Shown here piece by piece: positions 28,011-37,467 of a DNA stretch of 64,000 nt. The notes under the pieces are model-generated. The model made no database searches and had not been told where the DNA came from. It saw only the letters and a list, made by a program, of their open reading frames with translations. The position numbers and the translations under genes were made by a program. This stretch comes from Alphaproteobacteria bacterium (GTDB lineage Bacteria; Pseudomonadota; Alphaproteobacteria; Sphingomonadales; Sphingomonadaceae): the NCBI GenBank assembly GCA_019232625.1, contig JAFANP010000034.1, positions 60,870 through 124,869 of the forward strand. Direction: 5' to 3'. Position 1 is the first letter of the stretch. The number at the start of each line of letters is the position of its first letter.

Positions 28011-28760
28011 ATGAAACTTCTCGTGCCCGTGAAGCGGGTGATCGACTATAACGTCAAGCCGCGGGTCAAGGCGGACGGGACCGGGGTCGACCTCGCCAAC
28101 GTCAAGATGAGCATGAACCCGTTCGACGAGATCGCCGTCGAGGAGGCCATCCGGCTCAAGGAGAAAGGGGTGGCGACCGAGATCGTCGCCGTCTCGATCG
28201 GGCCGGCCAAGGCGCAGGAGACGTTGCGCACCGCGCTGGCAATGGGCGCCGACCGCGCGATCCTCGTGCAGACCGACGACGCGTTGGAGCCGCTCGCCGT
28301 CGCCAAGATCCTCGCGAAGATCGCGGCCGAGGAGCAGCCGGGCATGGTGATCCTCGGCAAGCAGGCGATCGACGACGATTCCAACCAGACCGGGCAGATG
28401 CTCGCCGCTCTGCTCGGCTGGGGCCAGGGCACCTTCGCCTCCAAGGTCGAGGTCGAGGGCGGGACCGTCGCCGTCACCCGCGAGGTGGACGGCGGGCTCG
28501 AGACGGTGAAGCTGACCCTGCCGGCGATCGTGACGACCGACCTGCGGCTCAACGAGCCGCGCTATGCAAGCCTTCCCAACATCATGAAGGCGAAGTCGAA
28601 GCCGCTCGCCCAGAAGAGCCCCGCCGATTACGGCGTCGACACCGCGCCGCGGCTGACCACGCTCGGCGTGCGCGAGCCGTCGAAGCGCGAGGCGGGCATC
28701 AAGGTGAATTCGGTGGACGAGCTGATCGACCGCCTCCGGACCGTGGGAGTGATCGGATGA
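28011..28760 (+). CDS. etfB: Electron transfer flavoprotein beta subunit
   Basis: 249 residues. [59 protein letters not shown] and [20 protein letters not shown] are the classic EtfB signatures, including the AMP-binding region. With EtfA it carries electrons from acyl-CoA and other dehydrogenases to ETF-quinone oxidoreductase. ATG 28011 chosen over the upstream ATG. Overlaps etfA by 4 bases. Confidence 0.96.
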   Translation: MKLLVPVKRVIDYNVKPRVKADGTGVDLANVKMSMNPFDEIAVEEAIRLKEKGVATEIVAVSIGPAKAQETLRTALAMGADRAILVQTDDALEPLAVAKILAKIAAEEQPGMVILGKQAIDDDSNQTGQMLAALLGWGQGTFASKVEVEGGTVAVTREVDGGLETVKLTLPAIVTTDLRLNEPRYASLPNIMKAKSKPLAQKSPADYGVDTAPRLTTLGVREPSKREAGIKVNSVDELIDRLRTVGVIG

Positions 28761-29686
28761 AGTGCCTCGTCCTCGTCGAACATGAAGGCGGCCAGCTGAA
28801 GGACGCCACCCTCTCCGCCGTCACCGCCGCCGCGCAGCTCGGCGAGGTCCACCTGCTCGTCGCCGGCGAGGGCGTCGGCGCAGTCGCCGAGCAGGCGGCG
28901 AAGATCGCCGGGGTCGGCAAGGTCCACGTCGCCGACGGCGCGGCCTACGCCCACCAGCTGGCGGAGAACGTCGCCCCGCTCGCCGTGCAGCTGATGGAGG
29001 GGCACGACGCCTTCGTCGCCGCCGCCACCACCACCGGCAAGAACGTCGCGCCGCGGGTCGCGGCCCTGCTCGACGTGATGCAGGTCTCCGACGTGATCGG
29101 GATCGAGGGCGAGGACAGGTTCGTCCGGCCGATCTACGCCGGCAACGCCATCGCCACCGTCCGCTCGGCGGATCCCAAGAAGGTCCTCACCGTGCGCGGC
29201 ACCGCGTTCGAGAAGGCGGATCACCGGGTCGGCAACGGCATCGTCGAGCCGGTCGCGGGTCCGGGCGACTCCGGCCTCTCCAGCTTCGTCGGGGCGGAGA
29301 TCGCCGCCAGCGAGCGGCCCGAGCTGACCAGCGCCAAGATCATCGTCTCGGGCGGGCGGGCGCTCGGCTCCTCGGAGCAGTTCCACCAATATATCGACCC
29401 GCTCGCCGACAAGCTCGGCGCCGCCGTCGGGGCGAGCCGCGCGGCGGTGGATGCGGGCTATGCGCCCAACGACTATCAGGTCGGCCAGACCGGCAAGATC
29501 GTCGCCCCGGAAGTCTATATCGCCGTCGGCATATCGGGGGCGATCCAGCACCTCGCCGGCATGAAGGATTCCAAGCTGATCGTCGCGATCAACAAGGACG
29601 AGGACGCGCCGATCTTCCAGGTCGCCGACCTCGGGCTGGTCGGCGACCTGTTCAAGCTGGTGCCGGAGCTGACGGAGAAGCTTTAG
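28757..29686 (+). CDS. etfA: Electron transfer flavoprotein alpha subunit
   Basis: 309 residues. The C-terminal FAD-binding part has [60 protein letters not shown] and [20 protein letters not shown], the hallmark EtfA residues. The N-terminal domain ([20 protein letters not shown]) is normal. ATGA overlap with etfB gives coupled 1:1 translation. Confidence 0.96.
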   Translation: MKCLVLVEHEGGQLKDATLSAVTAAAQLGEVHLLVAGEGVGAVAEQAAKIAGVGKVHVADGAAYAHQLAENVAPLAVQLMEGHDAFVAAATTTGKNVAPRVAALLDVMQVSDVIGIEGEDRFVRPIYAGNAIATVRSADPKKVLTVRGTAFEKADHRVGNGIVEPVAGPGDSGLSSFVGAEIAASERPELTSAKIIVSGGRALGSSEQFHQYIDPLADKLGAAVGASRAAVDAGYAPNDYQVGQTGKIVAPEVYIAVGISGAIQHLAGMKDSKLIVAINKDEDAPIFQVADLGLVGDLFKLVPELTEKL

Positions 29687-29690
29687 GCGC

Positions 29691-30263
29691 TCAGCGCCCC
29701 TTCGGCCTGCCGAACAGGCCGACGAGGTCGCCCTTGGCGAGGACGTGGCCCTTCATCGCGGCGAGGAGCCGCTCGCGGTCCGCGCCGGAGGGGAGGGCGA
29801 GGGCGGTGTCGAGGGCGAAGAGCTGGAAATGATAATGGTGCGGCTGCGCGCCGGGCGGGTGCGGCCCGAACCAGGCGGCGCCGCCGCGGCCGTTCTTGCC
29901 CTGCACCGTCCCGGGCGGCACCGCCCCCTCGGCGAGGCCGCGGCCACCGGGGCCGATATTCCAGGCGAGCCAGTGGACGAAGGGTTTCGCCGAGGCCGCG
30001 TCGGGATCCTCCACCATCAGCGCCAGGCTCTGCGTGCCGGGCGGCAGGGCCGACCAGCTGAGTGCGGGCGAGACGCCCTTGTCGTAGGCGCTGAAGCGCA
30101 GCGGGATGGTCCCGCCCGGCCCGAAGGCGGGGGAGGTGACGAGGAGCGGCGCGGACGCCTGGGTCTCGGGCCGCTCGGCGGCGAGGATCGGGTCGCGCGC
30201 GCCCGCCTCGCCCGAGCAGGCGGCGAGCAGGGCGAGGGCGAGGAGGAGACGGGAATGGCGCAC
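29691..30263 (-). CDS. YbhB/YbcL-type (Raf kinase inhibitor-like) lipoprotein
   Basis: 190 residues from GTG 30263. Signal peptide with lipobox LLAAC. The PEBP fold is recognizable: [74 protein letters not shown]. The DPD and GPxPP-H-HH elements form the anion/ligand site. Bacterial members are of unknown ligand. Converges on etfA with a 4-base gap. Confidence 0.88.
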   Translation of the reverse strand: MRHSRLLLALALLAACSGEAGARDPILAAERPETQASAPLLVTSPAFGPGGTIPLRFSAYDKGVSPALSWSALPPGTQSLALMVEDPDAASAKPFVHWLAWNIGPGGRGLAEGAVPPGTVQGKNGRGGAAWFGPHPPGAQPHHYHFQLFALDTALALPSGADRERLLAAMKGHVLAKGDLVGLFGRPKGR

Positions 30264-30273
30264 GATTCGCCTT

Positions 30274-31287
30274 CTACGCCTCCGCGTCGAAGCCGCCAAG
30301 GAAGGCGGCGACGTTGGCGCCCAGCGCGTCGATCGCATAGCCGCCCTCCATCAGGATCACGGTCGGAAGGCCGAGCGAGGCGATGCGGCGGGCGAGCGGG
30401 GCGTAATCGCCGGTGCGCAGCTCGAAGAAGCTGATCGGGTCGCCCTCATGGGTGTCGGCGCCGTAGGAGCAGAGGAGCAGATCGGGCCGGAAGGCGGCGA
30501 CGCGTTCCAGCGCCTGCGCGAGCGCCCGGTCGTAGGCGGCGAAAGCGGTGCCGCGCGGCAGCGGCAGGTTGAGCGTCGCGCCCGCGCCGGCGCCCGACCC
30601 GGTCTCGTCCGAATGGCCCCAGTAGAAGGGATAGTCGCTGGCCGGATCGGCATGGATCGAGACGAACAGCACGTCGCCCCGCTCGTGGAAGATGTCCTGC
30701 GTGCCGTTACCGTGGTGATAGTCGACGTCGAGGATGGCGACGCGCCGCCCGGCGGCGACCGCCGCCTCGGCCGCGACGGCGGCGGAGTTGAGGTAGCAAT
30801 AGCCGCCCATGTAATCGGCGCCGCAATGGTGGCCGGGCGGGCGGCAGAGGGCGAAGGCGGCGCGGTCGCCCTCCAGCACGGCGTCGAGCGCCGCGAGGGC
30901 GGTCTGGCACGACCAGTAGGCGCCCTCCCACGTCCCTTCGGCGACCGGGGTGGAAGCGTCGTAGCTGTAGCGGCCGAGCCGAGCGTCGATCCGGACGAGA
31001 TCGACCGGCCGCCGGCCGACGACCGGCCAGACGTAGCCGGCGGCGTCGCCCTCCCGCCCCGCCGCCCGCCAGTCCCGCCAGGCCGAACGGAGGAAATCGA
31101 GATAGGCGCGGGGGTGGACTCGAAGCAGCGGCGCCTCGCCTCGGTCGCGCGGCCGCTCCGTCCCGCCCAGAGCCGCGAGGATCGCGTCGGCGCGGGCCGG
31201 CGACTCGGCGAAGGGCACGAAGGCGCCGTTGTGGAGCTCCTTGTCGGGCGCATGGAGGCGCTGCCGTTCGTCCCAGAAGCATCGCAT
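30274..31287 (-). CDS. Histone deacetylase-like amidohydrolase (acetylpolyamine type)
   Basis: 337-residue zinc hydrolase. RPPGHHCGADYMGGYCYLN (about residues 145-164) carries the active-site histidines, ILDVDYHHGNGTQDIF (about 180) and LLLCSYGADTHEGDP the zinc aspartates and histidine, and LPTVILMEGGYAID the conserved end. This is the class II/acetylpolyamine amidohydrolase pattern; the likely substrate is an acetylated amine. The upstream nucleotidyltransferase-like gene stops 2 bases before this start, so they are probably co-transcribed. Confidence 0.9.
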   Translation of the reverse strand: MRCFWDERQRLHAPDKELHNGAFVPFAESPARADAILAALGGTERPRDRGEAPLLRVHPRAYLDFLRSAWRDWRAAGREGDAAGYVWPVVGRRPVDLVRIDARLGRYSYDASTPVAEGTWEGAYWSCQTALAALDAVLEGDRAAFALCRPPGHHCGADYMGGYCYLNSAAVAAEAAVAAGRRVAILDVDYHHGNGTQDIFHERGDVLFVSIHADPASDYPFYWGHSDETGSGAGAGATLNLPLPRGTAFAAYDRALAQALERVAAFRPDLLLCSYGADTHEGDPISFFELRTGDYAPLARRIASLGLPTVILMEGGYAIDALGANVAAFLGGFDAEA

Positions 31288-31289
31288 CG

Positions 31290-31766
31290 TCAGTCTCCTC
31301 CCTCCGGGCGGCAGCGCGCGGCCGCCGCCTCGGCGCGGGCAAGGTCCTTGTCGCGGCCGAACAGGCGCAGCAATGCGACCAGCTCGCCGAGCGGCGGCAC
31401 GAACAGGGTGCGGCCGCCGACCTCGACCGGACGGCGGCCCTCGAGCCGCACCCTTCGCCACTCTCCGGCGACCGCGACGTCGAGGTCGGCCATGACCTCG
31501 ATCGGCAGGCCGGCTCCCGACCAGCGGGCGAATATCTTCGAACGGAAGCGGTCTCCGCCGGGGCCGGGCGCGGGGGCGATGCCGCGGCCGCGCAGGAGGC
31601 GGGCGGCGTCGTCGGCATCCATCAGCAGGTCGACGTCCGCGACATGGGTGACGGCGCCGTGCAAGGCGACGGCGGCGCTGCCGATCACCCACCACGGGCG
31701 GGCCGCGTCGGCGGCGGCGTCGGCGGCTTCGACCAAAGCCGCGCCGAGCTCCGGGTCCAGCTCCAT
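31290..31766 (-). CDS. Nucleotidyltransferase-like protein
   Basis: 158 residues. WWVIGSAAVALHGAVTHVAD followed by DLLMDADDA gives the G-S...D-x-D core of small polymerase-beta-type nucleotidyltransferases. A DLDVAVAGEWRRV stretch and a helical end follow. Similar proteins modify or bind antibiotics or act as antitoxins, but no toxin partner is adjacent. ATG 31766 taken from the start of similarity. Tightly linked to the amidohydrolase gene. Confidence 0.72.
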   Translation of the reverse strand: MELDPELGAALVEAADAAADAARPWWVIGSAAVALHGAVTHVADVDLLMDADDAARLLRGRGIAPAPGPGGDRFRSKIFARWSGAGLPIEVMADLDVAVAGEWRRVRLEGRRPVEVGGRTLFVPPLGELVALLRLFGRDKDLARAEAAAARCRPEGGD

Positions 31767-31916
31767 GGCCGCCTGATCGGGCCTCCGCCCCTCCGGCGCA
31801 AGCTCCGGCAGAGCCGCCGCGGCACGTCGCGCGGCCGAGGATTCACCGCTTTTGCAAAATAACTTGCTTATCCGGCAGCAAAATGGATGATCGGCGCCCG
31901 TCGGGGGTGCGGCCGA

Positions 31917-33278
31917 ATGACGCTTGGGTGGCTGCTTTTGAGGGGGCTCGAGCTCGTGCTGCGCGAGGCCGCGCTGTTTGCCGGCGCCGGCTTCGCCCTG
32001 CTCGGCGCGGAGGACCTGGCGGTGGACCTCGCCTGGCTGGCGATGCGCGTCCGCGGCCTGCCGGAGCCGCCGCCTCCCGGGCCGGCGACGACGCGGGTGG
32101 CGCTCTTCATCCCCGCGTGGGACGAGGCGGCGGTGATCGGCCCGATGCTTCGCGCGACGCTGGCGGCTCTGGGCCCGGCCGAGGGGCCGGTCTATGTCGG
32201 CTGCTATCCCAACGATCCCGAGACCGCCGCCGCCGCGGCCGAGGCCGCGCGCGGGGATCCGCGGGTGCGCCTGGTCGTCGGCCCACGGCCGGGTCCGACC
32301 AGCAAGGCCGATTGCCTGAACGGCCTGTGGGAGGCGCTGCGGGCGGAGGAAGCGGCCGGCGCCGCCCGCGCCGAGGCGGTTCTGCTCCATGACGCCGAGG
32401 ACGTCGTCCATCCCGCCGCGCTGTCCCTGGTCGCGGGCCTCGTCGGCCGGTTCGACCTCGTCCAGCTTCCCGTGCTGCCGCTGATCGATCCCGGGTCGCG
32501 CTGGCTGGGCGGCCATTATGCCGACGAGTTCGCCCAAGCCCATGGCAAGGAGCTGGTGGTGCGACAGGCGCTCGGGGCCGCCCTGCCTTCCGCCGGCGTC
32601 GGCTGCGCCCTCTCCCGCGCCGCGCTCGACGCGCTCGCGGCCGCGGGCGGCGGGCGGCCCTTCGACGCGGACAGCCTCACCGAGGATTACGAGCTCGGCC
32701 TTCGCCTCGCCGAAGCCGGCGGAACGGCGGCGTTCGTCCGCGCCCGGGCGGCGGACGGGAGCCTGATCGCGACGCGCGAATATTTCCCCGGCACGCTCGC
32801 CGGCGCCGTCCGCCAGAAAGGGCGCTGGATCGCCGGGATCGCTCTGGCGGGCTGGGATCGGCTGGGCTGGCGGGGCGGCCTGGCCGAGCGCTGGATGCGG
32901 TTCCGCGACCGGCGGGCCCTTCTGGCGGCGCTGCTGCTCCTGTGCGGCTATGCCGCGGCCGGGGCCTGGCTGCTGCTGAAGCTGGTCGAGGGCCTGGGCG
33001 GCCCGGCTCCGGCCCCGCTCCCGCCTACGCTGAGCTGGCTTCTTCGCCTCAACCTCGGCCTCCTTCTCTGGCGGCTCGGCATGCGGGCGCTGTTCACCGG
33101 GCGCGCCTATGGCTGGCGGGAGGGGCTTCGCGCCGTCCCCCGCGCCGCCGTCGCCAACGTCGTGGCGATTCTGGCCGCCGGCGCGGCGCTGGCGCGCTAC
33201 CGCACCGCCCGCCGCACCGGCCGCAACGAGTGGGGCAAGACCGAGCACCGGTTTCCGGCGGGAGCGGGCGGCGGGTGA
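31917..33278 (+). CDS. NfrB-like membrane glycosyltransferase (family 2)
   Basis: 453 residues. An N-terminal hydrophobic helix, then a GT-A domain: VALFIPAWDEAAVIGPMLRA, LLHDAEDVVHP (DxD-like, about 154), SLTEDYELGLRLAEAGG and the QKGRW motif (about 298) of processive family-2 enzymes. Two or three membrane helices follow. This resembles the N-terminal part of phage N4 adsorption protein NfrB. ATG 31917 is preferred over 31887. It overlaps the NfrA-C-like gene by GTGA. Confidence 0.85.
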   Translation: MTLGWLLLRGLELVLREAALFAGAGFALLGAEDLAVDLAWLAMRVRGLPEPPPPGPATTRVALFIPAWDEAAVIGPMLRATLAALGPAEGPVYVGCYPNDPETAAAAAEAARGDPRVRLVVGPRPGPTSKADCLNGLWEALRAEEAAGAARAEAVLLHDAEDVVHPAALSLVAGLVGRFDLVQLPVLPLIDPGSRWLGGHYADEFAQAHGKELVVRQALGAALPSAGVGCALSRAALDALAAAGGGRPFDADSLTEDYELGLRLAEAGGTAAFVRARAADGSLIATREYFPGTLAGAVRQKGRWIAGIALAGWDRLGWRGGLAERWMRFRDRRALLAALLLLCGYAAAGAWLLLKLVEGLGGPAPAPLPPTLSWLLRLNLGLLLWRLGMRALFTGRAYGWREGLRAVPRAAVANVVAILAAGAALARYRTARRTGRNEWGKTEHRFPAGAGGG

Positions 33279-34261
33279 AGGGGGCGCCGCCGCCGCTCCG
33301 CTTCCTGCTCTCGGTCGTCGGCGGCTGGCTCTGCCTTCGCGCGGCGGCGCTGGCGCCCTCCTGGCCCTCGCCGCCGCCGTCGTCGCCGCCGATCACGCCG
33401 TCCGCGCGGCCCCTCCTCGCCGGGCAGCGCTTCGCCGACGATCGTCCGCTTCCGGTCTCTTTCCCCCTTTCGGCGGCGGCCCTCAAGCGCTCTCCCATGC
33501 CGCGGCGGCGCCACGTCGCCCCACCGAAGGTCCCCGCCGCGCGCCGAGCCGTGCCGCCCTCCGCGCCGACGCGACTTGCCGTGCGCGCCGCCTTCCCCCC
33601 TTTCGCCGAGGCTCCGGCCGCGCCCGCGTCCCCCCGGAGCCTCGCCGAGGGCGCCGCGCGGCGCCGCTGGACGCTCTCCGCCTGGCTGTTCGCGCGGGAG
33701 GGCGGCGGGCGCGAATCGCTCGCCGCAGGGGGAATGCTCGGCGGCAGCCAGGCCGGCCTGCGCGCCCTGCTCCCGCTGCGCGGCGGCCTCTCCCTCGCCA
33801 TCAGGGTCTCCGCTCCCGAGGCCGAAGCCGCGCCCGGGCTCGACTGGCGGCCATCCCAGCGCCTGCCGCTCCACCTCCTGGCGGAGCGGCGGCAGGCCCT
33901 GGGGAGGGGCGGGCGCTCCGCCTTCGCGCTGGCGGCCTATGCCGGCGTCAGCGACGCGCCGCTCGGCGCCTTTCGTCTCGACGCCTACGGCCAGGCCGGT
34001 GCGGTCGGGCGCCGCCGCCGCGCCCTGTTCGCCGACGGCGGCGCACGCCTCTCATGGCCGCTGGGGCCCGCGAAGCTGGGGGCCGGCCTGTGGGGCGCGG
34101 CCCAGCCGGGGGCCTCGCGGCTCGACGCCGGCCCGCAGGCGGCGCTGGCCATCCCCTTCAACGGGCGCCGGCTCACCGTCGCGGCCGACTGGCGCGTTCG
34201 TGTGGCGGGCCGCGCCCGGCCCGGCTCCGGCCCGGCCCTCACCCTCGCCACCGACTTCTAG
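33275..34261 (+). CDS. NfrA C-terminal-domain-like exported protein
   Basis: 328 residues from GTG 33275, coupled to the glycosyltransferase. An N-terminal hydrophobic segment (LLSVVGGWLCLRAAAL) is followed by a Pro/Ala-rich linker. The C-terminal part is a barrel-like domain: LDWRPSQRLPLHLLAERRQA, GRGGRSAFALAAYAGVSD, LDAYGQAGAVGRRRRALFAD, ending GSGPALTLATDF with a terminal phenylalanine. Matches the C-terminal region of N4 adsorption protein A. Likely an outer-membrane partner exporting the transferase's product. Confidence 0.8.
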   Translation: MKGAPPPLRFLLSVVGGWLCLRAAALAPSWPSPPPSSPPITPSARPLLAGQRFADDRPLPVSFPLSAAALKRSPMPRRRHVAPPKVPAARRAVPPSAPTRLAVRAAFPPFAEAPAAPASPRSLAEGAARRRWTLSAWLFAREGGGRESLAAGGMLGGSQAGLRALLPLRGGLSLAIRVSAPEAEAAPGLDWRPSQRLPLHLLAERRQALGRGGRSAFALAAYAGVSDAPLGAFRLDAYGQAGAVGRRRRALFADGGARLSWPLGPAKLGAGLWGAAQPGASRLDAGPQAALAIPFNGRRLTVAADWRVRVAGRARPGSGPALTLATDF

Positions 34262-34355
34262 CGCCATGCCCTTCGCCGCCGCGCCTAAGCCTTTGCAATC
34301 GGCCGGAGCCGCCTCTACGGGAACGGCACGGGCATCCGCCCGACCTTCTTACGCC

Positions 34356-35609
34356 ATGGCGACGATCCTCTACCTCACCCAGGACGGCATTACCGACCAT
34401 ATCGGGCAGGCGCAGATCGCGCCTTACCTGATGGGCTTGGCGCGCCTCGGCCACTCCATCCACATCGTCAGCGCCGAGAAAGCGGGACGCGAGGAGCCGA
34501 TCGCCCGCTACCGGGCCCTCTTCGACGCCGTCGGGATCAGGTGGACGCGGGTCCGCTACGCCAACCGGCCGCCGCTCGTCTCCTCCTTCTGGACGATGCG
34601 GCTGATGGCGCGCGCCGCCGAGCGGATCGCGGCGGCCGAGCGGCCGGACCTCGTCCATTGCCGCTCCTACCTGCCGCTTGGGCTGGCGGCACGGCTGAAG
34701 CGGCGCTTCGGCATGAAATATCTCGCCGACTTCCGCGACTTCTGGGCCGACGTCGGCATCGAGACCAAGCGGTTCAAGTTCGTCTACCGCTGGTTCCTGG
34801 CGCGCGAGCCGGCGCTCCTGGGCAATGCCGACCATGTCGTCACGCTCACCGACCGCGCCGCCGACCTCCTCATCGCCCGCCACCCGCACGTCGCCGGCGG
34901 CCGCCGCGACAATTACACGGTGATCCCGTGCTGCGCGGACTTCGCCTTGTTCGATCCGGCAAAGGTCGATCCGGCCGCGGCCGAGCGGCGGCGGCAGGCT
35001 TTGGCCATCCCGGCCGGTGCGCCGGTGCTCCTCTACCTCGGCAGCCTCGGCGCCGACTATCTGCTCGTCCACATGATGGACCTGTTTCGCGAGCTGCGCG
35101 CGATCCGGCCCGACGCGGTCTTCCTCTTCCTCGCCAATAACGGGCGGGAGCTGGTCGAGGCCGAGGCGGCGCGGCACGGCATACCGGGCGAGGCGCTCCG
35201 CTTCACCTCCTCCGACCGGCGCGACATCCCCGAATATCTCGCCCTGGCGAGCGTCTCGGCGGTGTTCATCCGCCCGACCCTCTCCAAGGCCGGCTGCTCG
35301 CCGACCAAGCTCGGCGAGCTGTTCGCGATGAACGTGCCGATCGTCGCCAACAGCGGCTATGGCGACATCGACCGGATCGTCAGCCCGGAGCGCAACGGAT
35401 CGGTGGTGGTGAAGGATTTCGCGCCGGCGACGCTTCGGGCCGCGCTGGAGACGGTGCTCTCCCATCCGGAGCGCGGCGGGACGATCCGAGCGGCGAGCGG
35501 CGAATTCTCCCTCGAAGAGGGTGTGAGACGCTACGATCGCATCTATAGAAAGCTCGCCGGCGCCTCGGAGGGGGCCGGCGCCACGGTCGTCGCGGGTGAA
35601 GCATGCTGA
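34356..35609 (+). CDS. Glycosyltransferase family 4
   Basis: 417 residues. The N-terminal fold (ILYLTQDGITDHIGQAQIAP) and C-terminal fold (VLLYLGSLGADYLLVHMMDL, AGCSPTKLGELFAMNVPIVA) form a GT-B retaining transferase with a conserved acidic/Lys phosphate site. ATG 34356 chosen by start of similarity; the frame is open far upstream. First gene of a five-gene operon (34356-39087) with 4-8 base overlaps. Confidence 0.88.
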   Translation: MATILYLTQDGITDHIGQAQIAPYLMGLARLGHSIHIVSAEKAGREEPIARYRALFDAVGIRWTRVRYANRPPLVSSFWTMRLMARAAERIAAAERPDLVHCRSYLPLGLAARLKRRFGMKYLADFRDFWADVGIETKRFKFVYRWFLAREPALLGNADHVVTLTDRAADLLIARHPHVAGGRRDNYTVIPCCADFALFDPAKVDPAAAERRRQALAIPAGAPVLLYLGSLGADYLLVHMMDLFRELRAIRPDAVFLFLANNGRELVEAEAARHGIPGEALRFTSSDRRDIPEYLALASVSAVFIRPTLSKAGCSPTKLGELFAMNVPIVANSGYGDIDRIVSPERNGSVVVKDFAPATLRAALETVLSHPERGGTIRAASGEFSLEEGVRRYDRIYRKLAGASEGAGATVVAGEAC

Positions 35610-36820
35610 ACATCGTCGTCCTCAACGGCGGCCGCGGGGCGGCTTCGATCATCCCGGCGATGCTGCGCCACCAGGGGCTGAACGTCACCTCGATCGTCAA
35701 TGCCTATGACGACGGCAAGTCGACCGGCGAGATACGCCGCTTCTTCGACATGCTGGGCCCGTCCGACATCCGCAAGGTGCAGGAGCTGATGCTGCCCGAG
35801 GAGGACCCGCAGCACGAGGCGAGCCGCGCCCTGTTCGCCTTCCGCTACGAGGTCGGGGCTGACCGCGAGGCGATCCTCGCCGAGATGCGCGCCTTCGCCG
35901 ACGGAGGAAGCTCGGTCGCCGGCATCGCCCTCACCAGCCGGACGGTGGCGGCGGCGGTTCGGACCTTCGTCCGCGAGTTCCTCGACGGGCTGGCGGTGAT
36001 CGAGAAGGCCCGCGGCGCCCGCTTCGAGTTCGGCGACTGCTCGCTGATGAACTGCCTCTATGCCGGCGCCTATCTCGCCTGCCGCCGCGACATGGAGCTC
36101 ACCACCAAGACGATGGACCGGCTGTTCCGCCTCAAGGGGACGGTGCTTCCCAACAGCGTCGAGAACAAGTGGCTGATGGCGCTCCGGCAGAATGGCGAGG
36201 TGCTCTATTCCGAGGCGGAGATCGTCGAGCTGCGCTCCAACGTGCTGATCGACGCGGTCTACCTGCTCGACCGGCCGCTCGACCGGACGCGTTTCGCGGC
36301 GCTGACCCTCGAGCAGCAGCGCTACTTCCTCAGCCGCCACCACGCCGGCGCGGCCGCCTCGCCCGGCGTCAGGCTGGCGCTCGAGCAAGCCGACGTCATC
36401 GTCTTTTCGGCGGGGACGCAGCACAGCTCGCTCTACCCGACCTACATGTCGCGCGGAATCGCCGAGACGATCGCCCGCAACCGCGAGGCGCTCAAGGTCT
36501 TCGTCACCAACATCGGCGCCGACTACGAGACTCCGAGCTACCGCGCCTCGGACTATGTGCGCGGCGCGTATAAATATCTGCGCCTCGCCGAGGGGCGGCA
36601 ATATGCGATGCCGGAGCTGTTCTCCGCGATCCTGATCAACAACGGCCGCCGCAAGGCCGACGAGACCTATGTCGATTATGACGAGGAGAATTTCGCCGAG
36701 ATACCCGTGCGCCGGATCGTCGACGACTTCGAATCCGCCGCCTCGCCGGGCAAGCATGACGGGGCACGGGTGATCGACACGATCCTCTCCCTCTACAACG
36801 AGACGGCAGGCGCGCCGTGA
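35603..36820 (+). CDS. CofD/YvcK-like 2-phospho-L-lactate transferase family protein
   Basis: 405 residues. NIVVLNGGRGAASIIPAMLR, VNAYDDGKSTGEIRRFFDML and LNVTSI are the nucleotide-binding N-terminal features of the CofD/YvcK fold. FGDCSLMNCLYAGAYLACRR and DVIVFSAGTQHSSLYPTYMS match the substrate region. Family members transfer phospholactyl groups to F420 precursors or bind UDP-sugars (YvcK). Here it lies inside a polysaccharide operon, overlapping the preceding transferase by 7 bases and the HAD gene by 4. Its reaction is unknown. Confidence 0.85.
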   Translation: MLNIVVLNGGRGAASIIPAMLRHQGLNVTSIVNAYDDGKSTGEIRRFFDMLGPSDIRKVQELMLPEEDPQHEASRALFAFRYEVGADREAILAEMRAFADGGSSVAGIALTSRTVAAAVRTFVREFLDGLAVIEKARGARFEFGDCSLMNCLYAGAYLACRRDMELTTKTMDRLFRLKGTVLPNSVENKWLMALRQNGEVLYSEAEIVELRSNVLIDAVYLLDRPLDRTRFAALTLEQQRYFLSRHHAGAAASPGVRLALEQADVIVFSAGTQHSSLYPTYMSRGIAETIARNREALKVFVTNIGADYETPSYRASDYVRGAYKYLRLAEGRQYAMPELFSAILINNGRRKADETYVDYDEENFAEIPVRRIVDDFESAASPGKHDGARVIDTILSLYNETAGAP

Positions 36821-37467
36821 GCGACGCCGCACCCGTCCCGTCCCTGCGCGGCAAGCTCCTGCTCATCTTCGATCTCGACGGGACGCTGGTCGACAGCTCG
36901 CCGCTCCACGCCCGCGCCTTCGAGGAGGCGTTCGCGCCCCATGGGGTGATGGTCGACTATGGCACCATCGCCGGAATGACCACCGCCTCCGCGGTGGAGC
37001 GGGTCGCCGCGGGCGCCGGGCTTCAGCTCGACGAGGAAGAGAAGGCGCGGCTGATCGGCGACAAGCGGGCGCGGGCGCTGCGGCTCATCGAGAACGAGCT
37101 CACCCCCATCGCGGGCGCGGTGGAGTTCGTCCGGGCGGCGCGGCCGCGCTTCCGCCTCGCTTTGTGCACCTCCGCCTCGCGGCGCGGAGCGGAGGCCGCC
37201 CTGTCACGGGTCGGCCTGACGGGCTGCTTCGATCCCGTCGTCACCGCCGAGGACGTCCGCGAGGGCAAGCCGGCACCGGAGGCCTTCCTTCGCGCGCTCG
37301 AGGCGCATGGCGTCCCGGCCGGCGACGCGCTCGTCTTCGAGGATGCCGAGAGCGGCCTCGCGGCGGCGGCGGCGGCGGGCATCGAGGCGGTCCGAATCGA
37401 CCCCGCCGACCCTTCCGCCGTCTCCTGGACGCAGCTCCTCGCCGCGCTCGACGAGGCGCGGCCGTGA
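36817..37467 (+). CDS. HAD-superfamily phosphatase (subfamily IA)
   Basis: 216 residues from GTG 36817. Motif I LIFDLDGTLVDSS, motif II LCTSAS, and motif III/IV KPAPEAFLRALEAHGV then VFEDAESGLAAAAAAGI are complete. The cap resembles beta-phosphoglucomutase and sugar-phosphatase members. Context points to a sugar-phosphate substrate in polysaccharide precursor supply. Overlaps both neighbours by 4 bases. Confidence 0.9.
   Translation: MSDAAPVPSLRGKLLLIFDLDGTLVDSSPLHARAFEEAFAPHGVMVDYGTIAGMTTASAVERVAAGAGLQLDEEEKARLIGDKRARALRLIENELTPIAGAVEFVRAARPRFRLALCTSASRRGAEAALSRVGLTGCFDPVVTAEDVREGKPAPEAFLRALEAHGVPAGDALVFEDAESGLAAAAAAGIEAVRIDPADPSAVSWTQLLAALDEARP

Noticed and set aside
31290..33248. 652-codon minus-strand frame across the NfrB-like gene
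   Set aside because: Only its last 158 codons (31290-31766) look like a protein; the rest is antisense to the glycosyltransferase.
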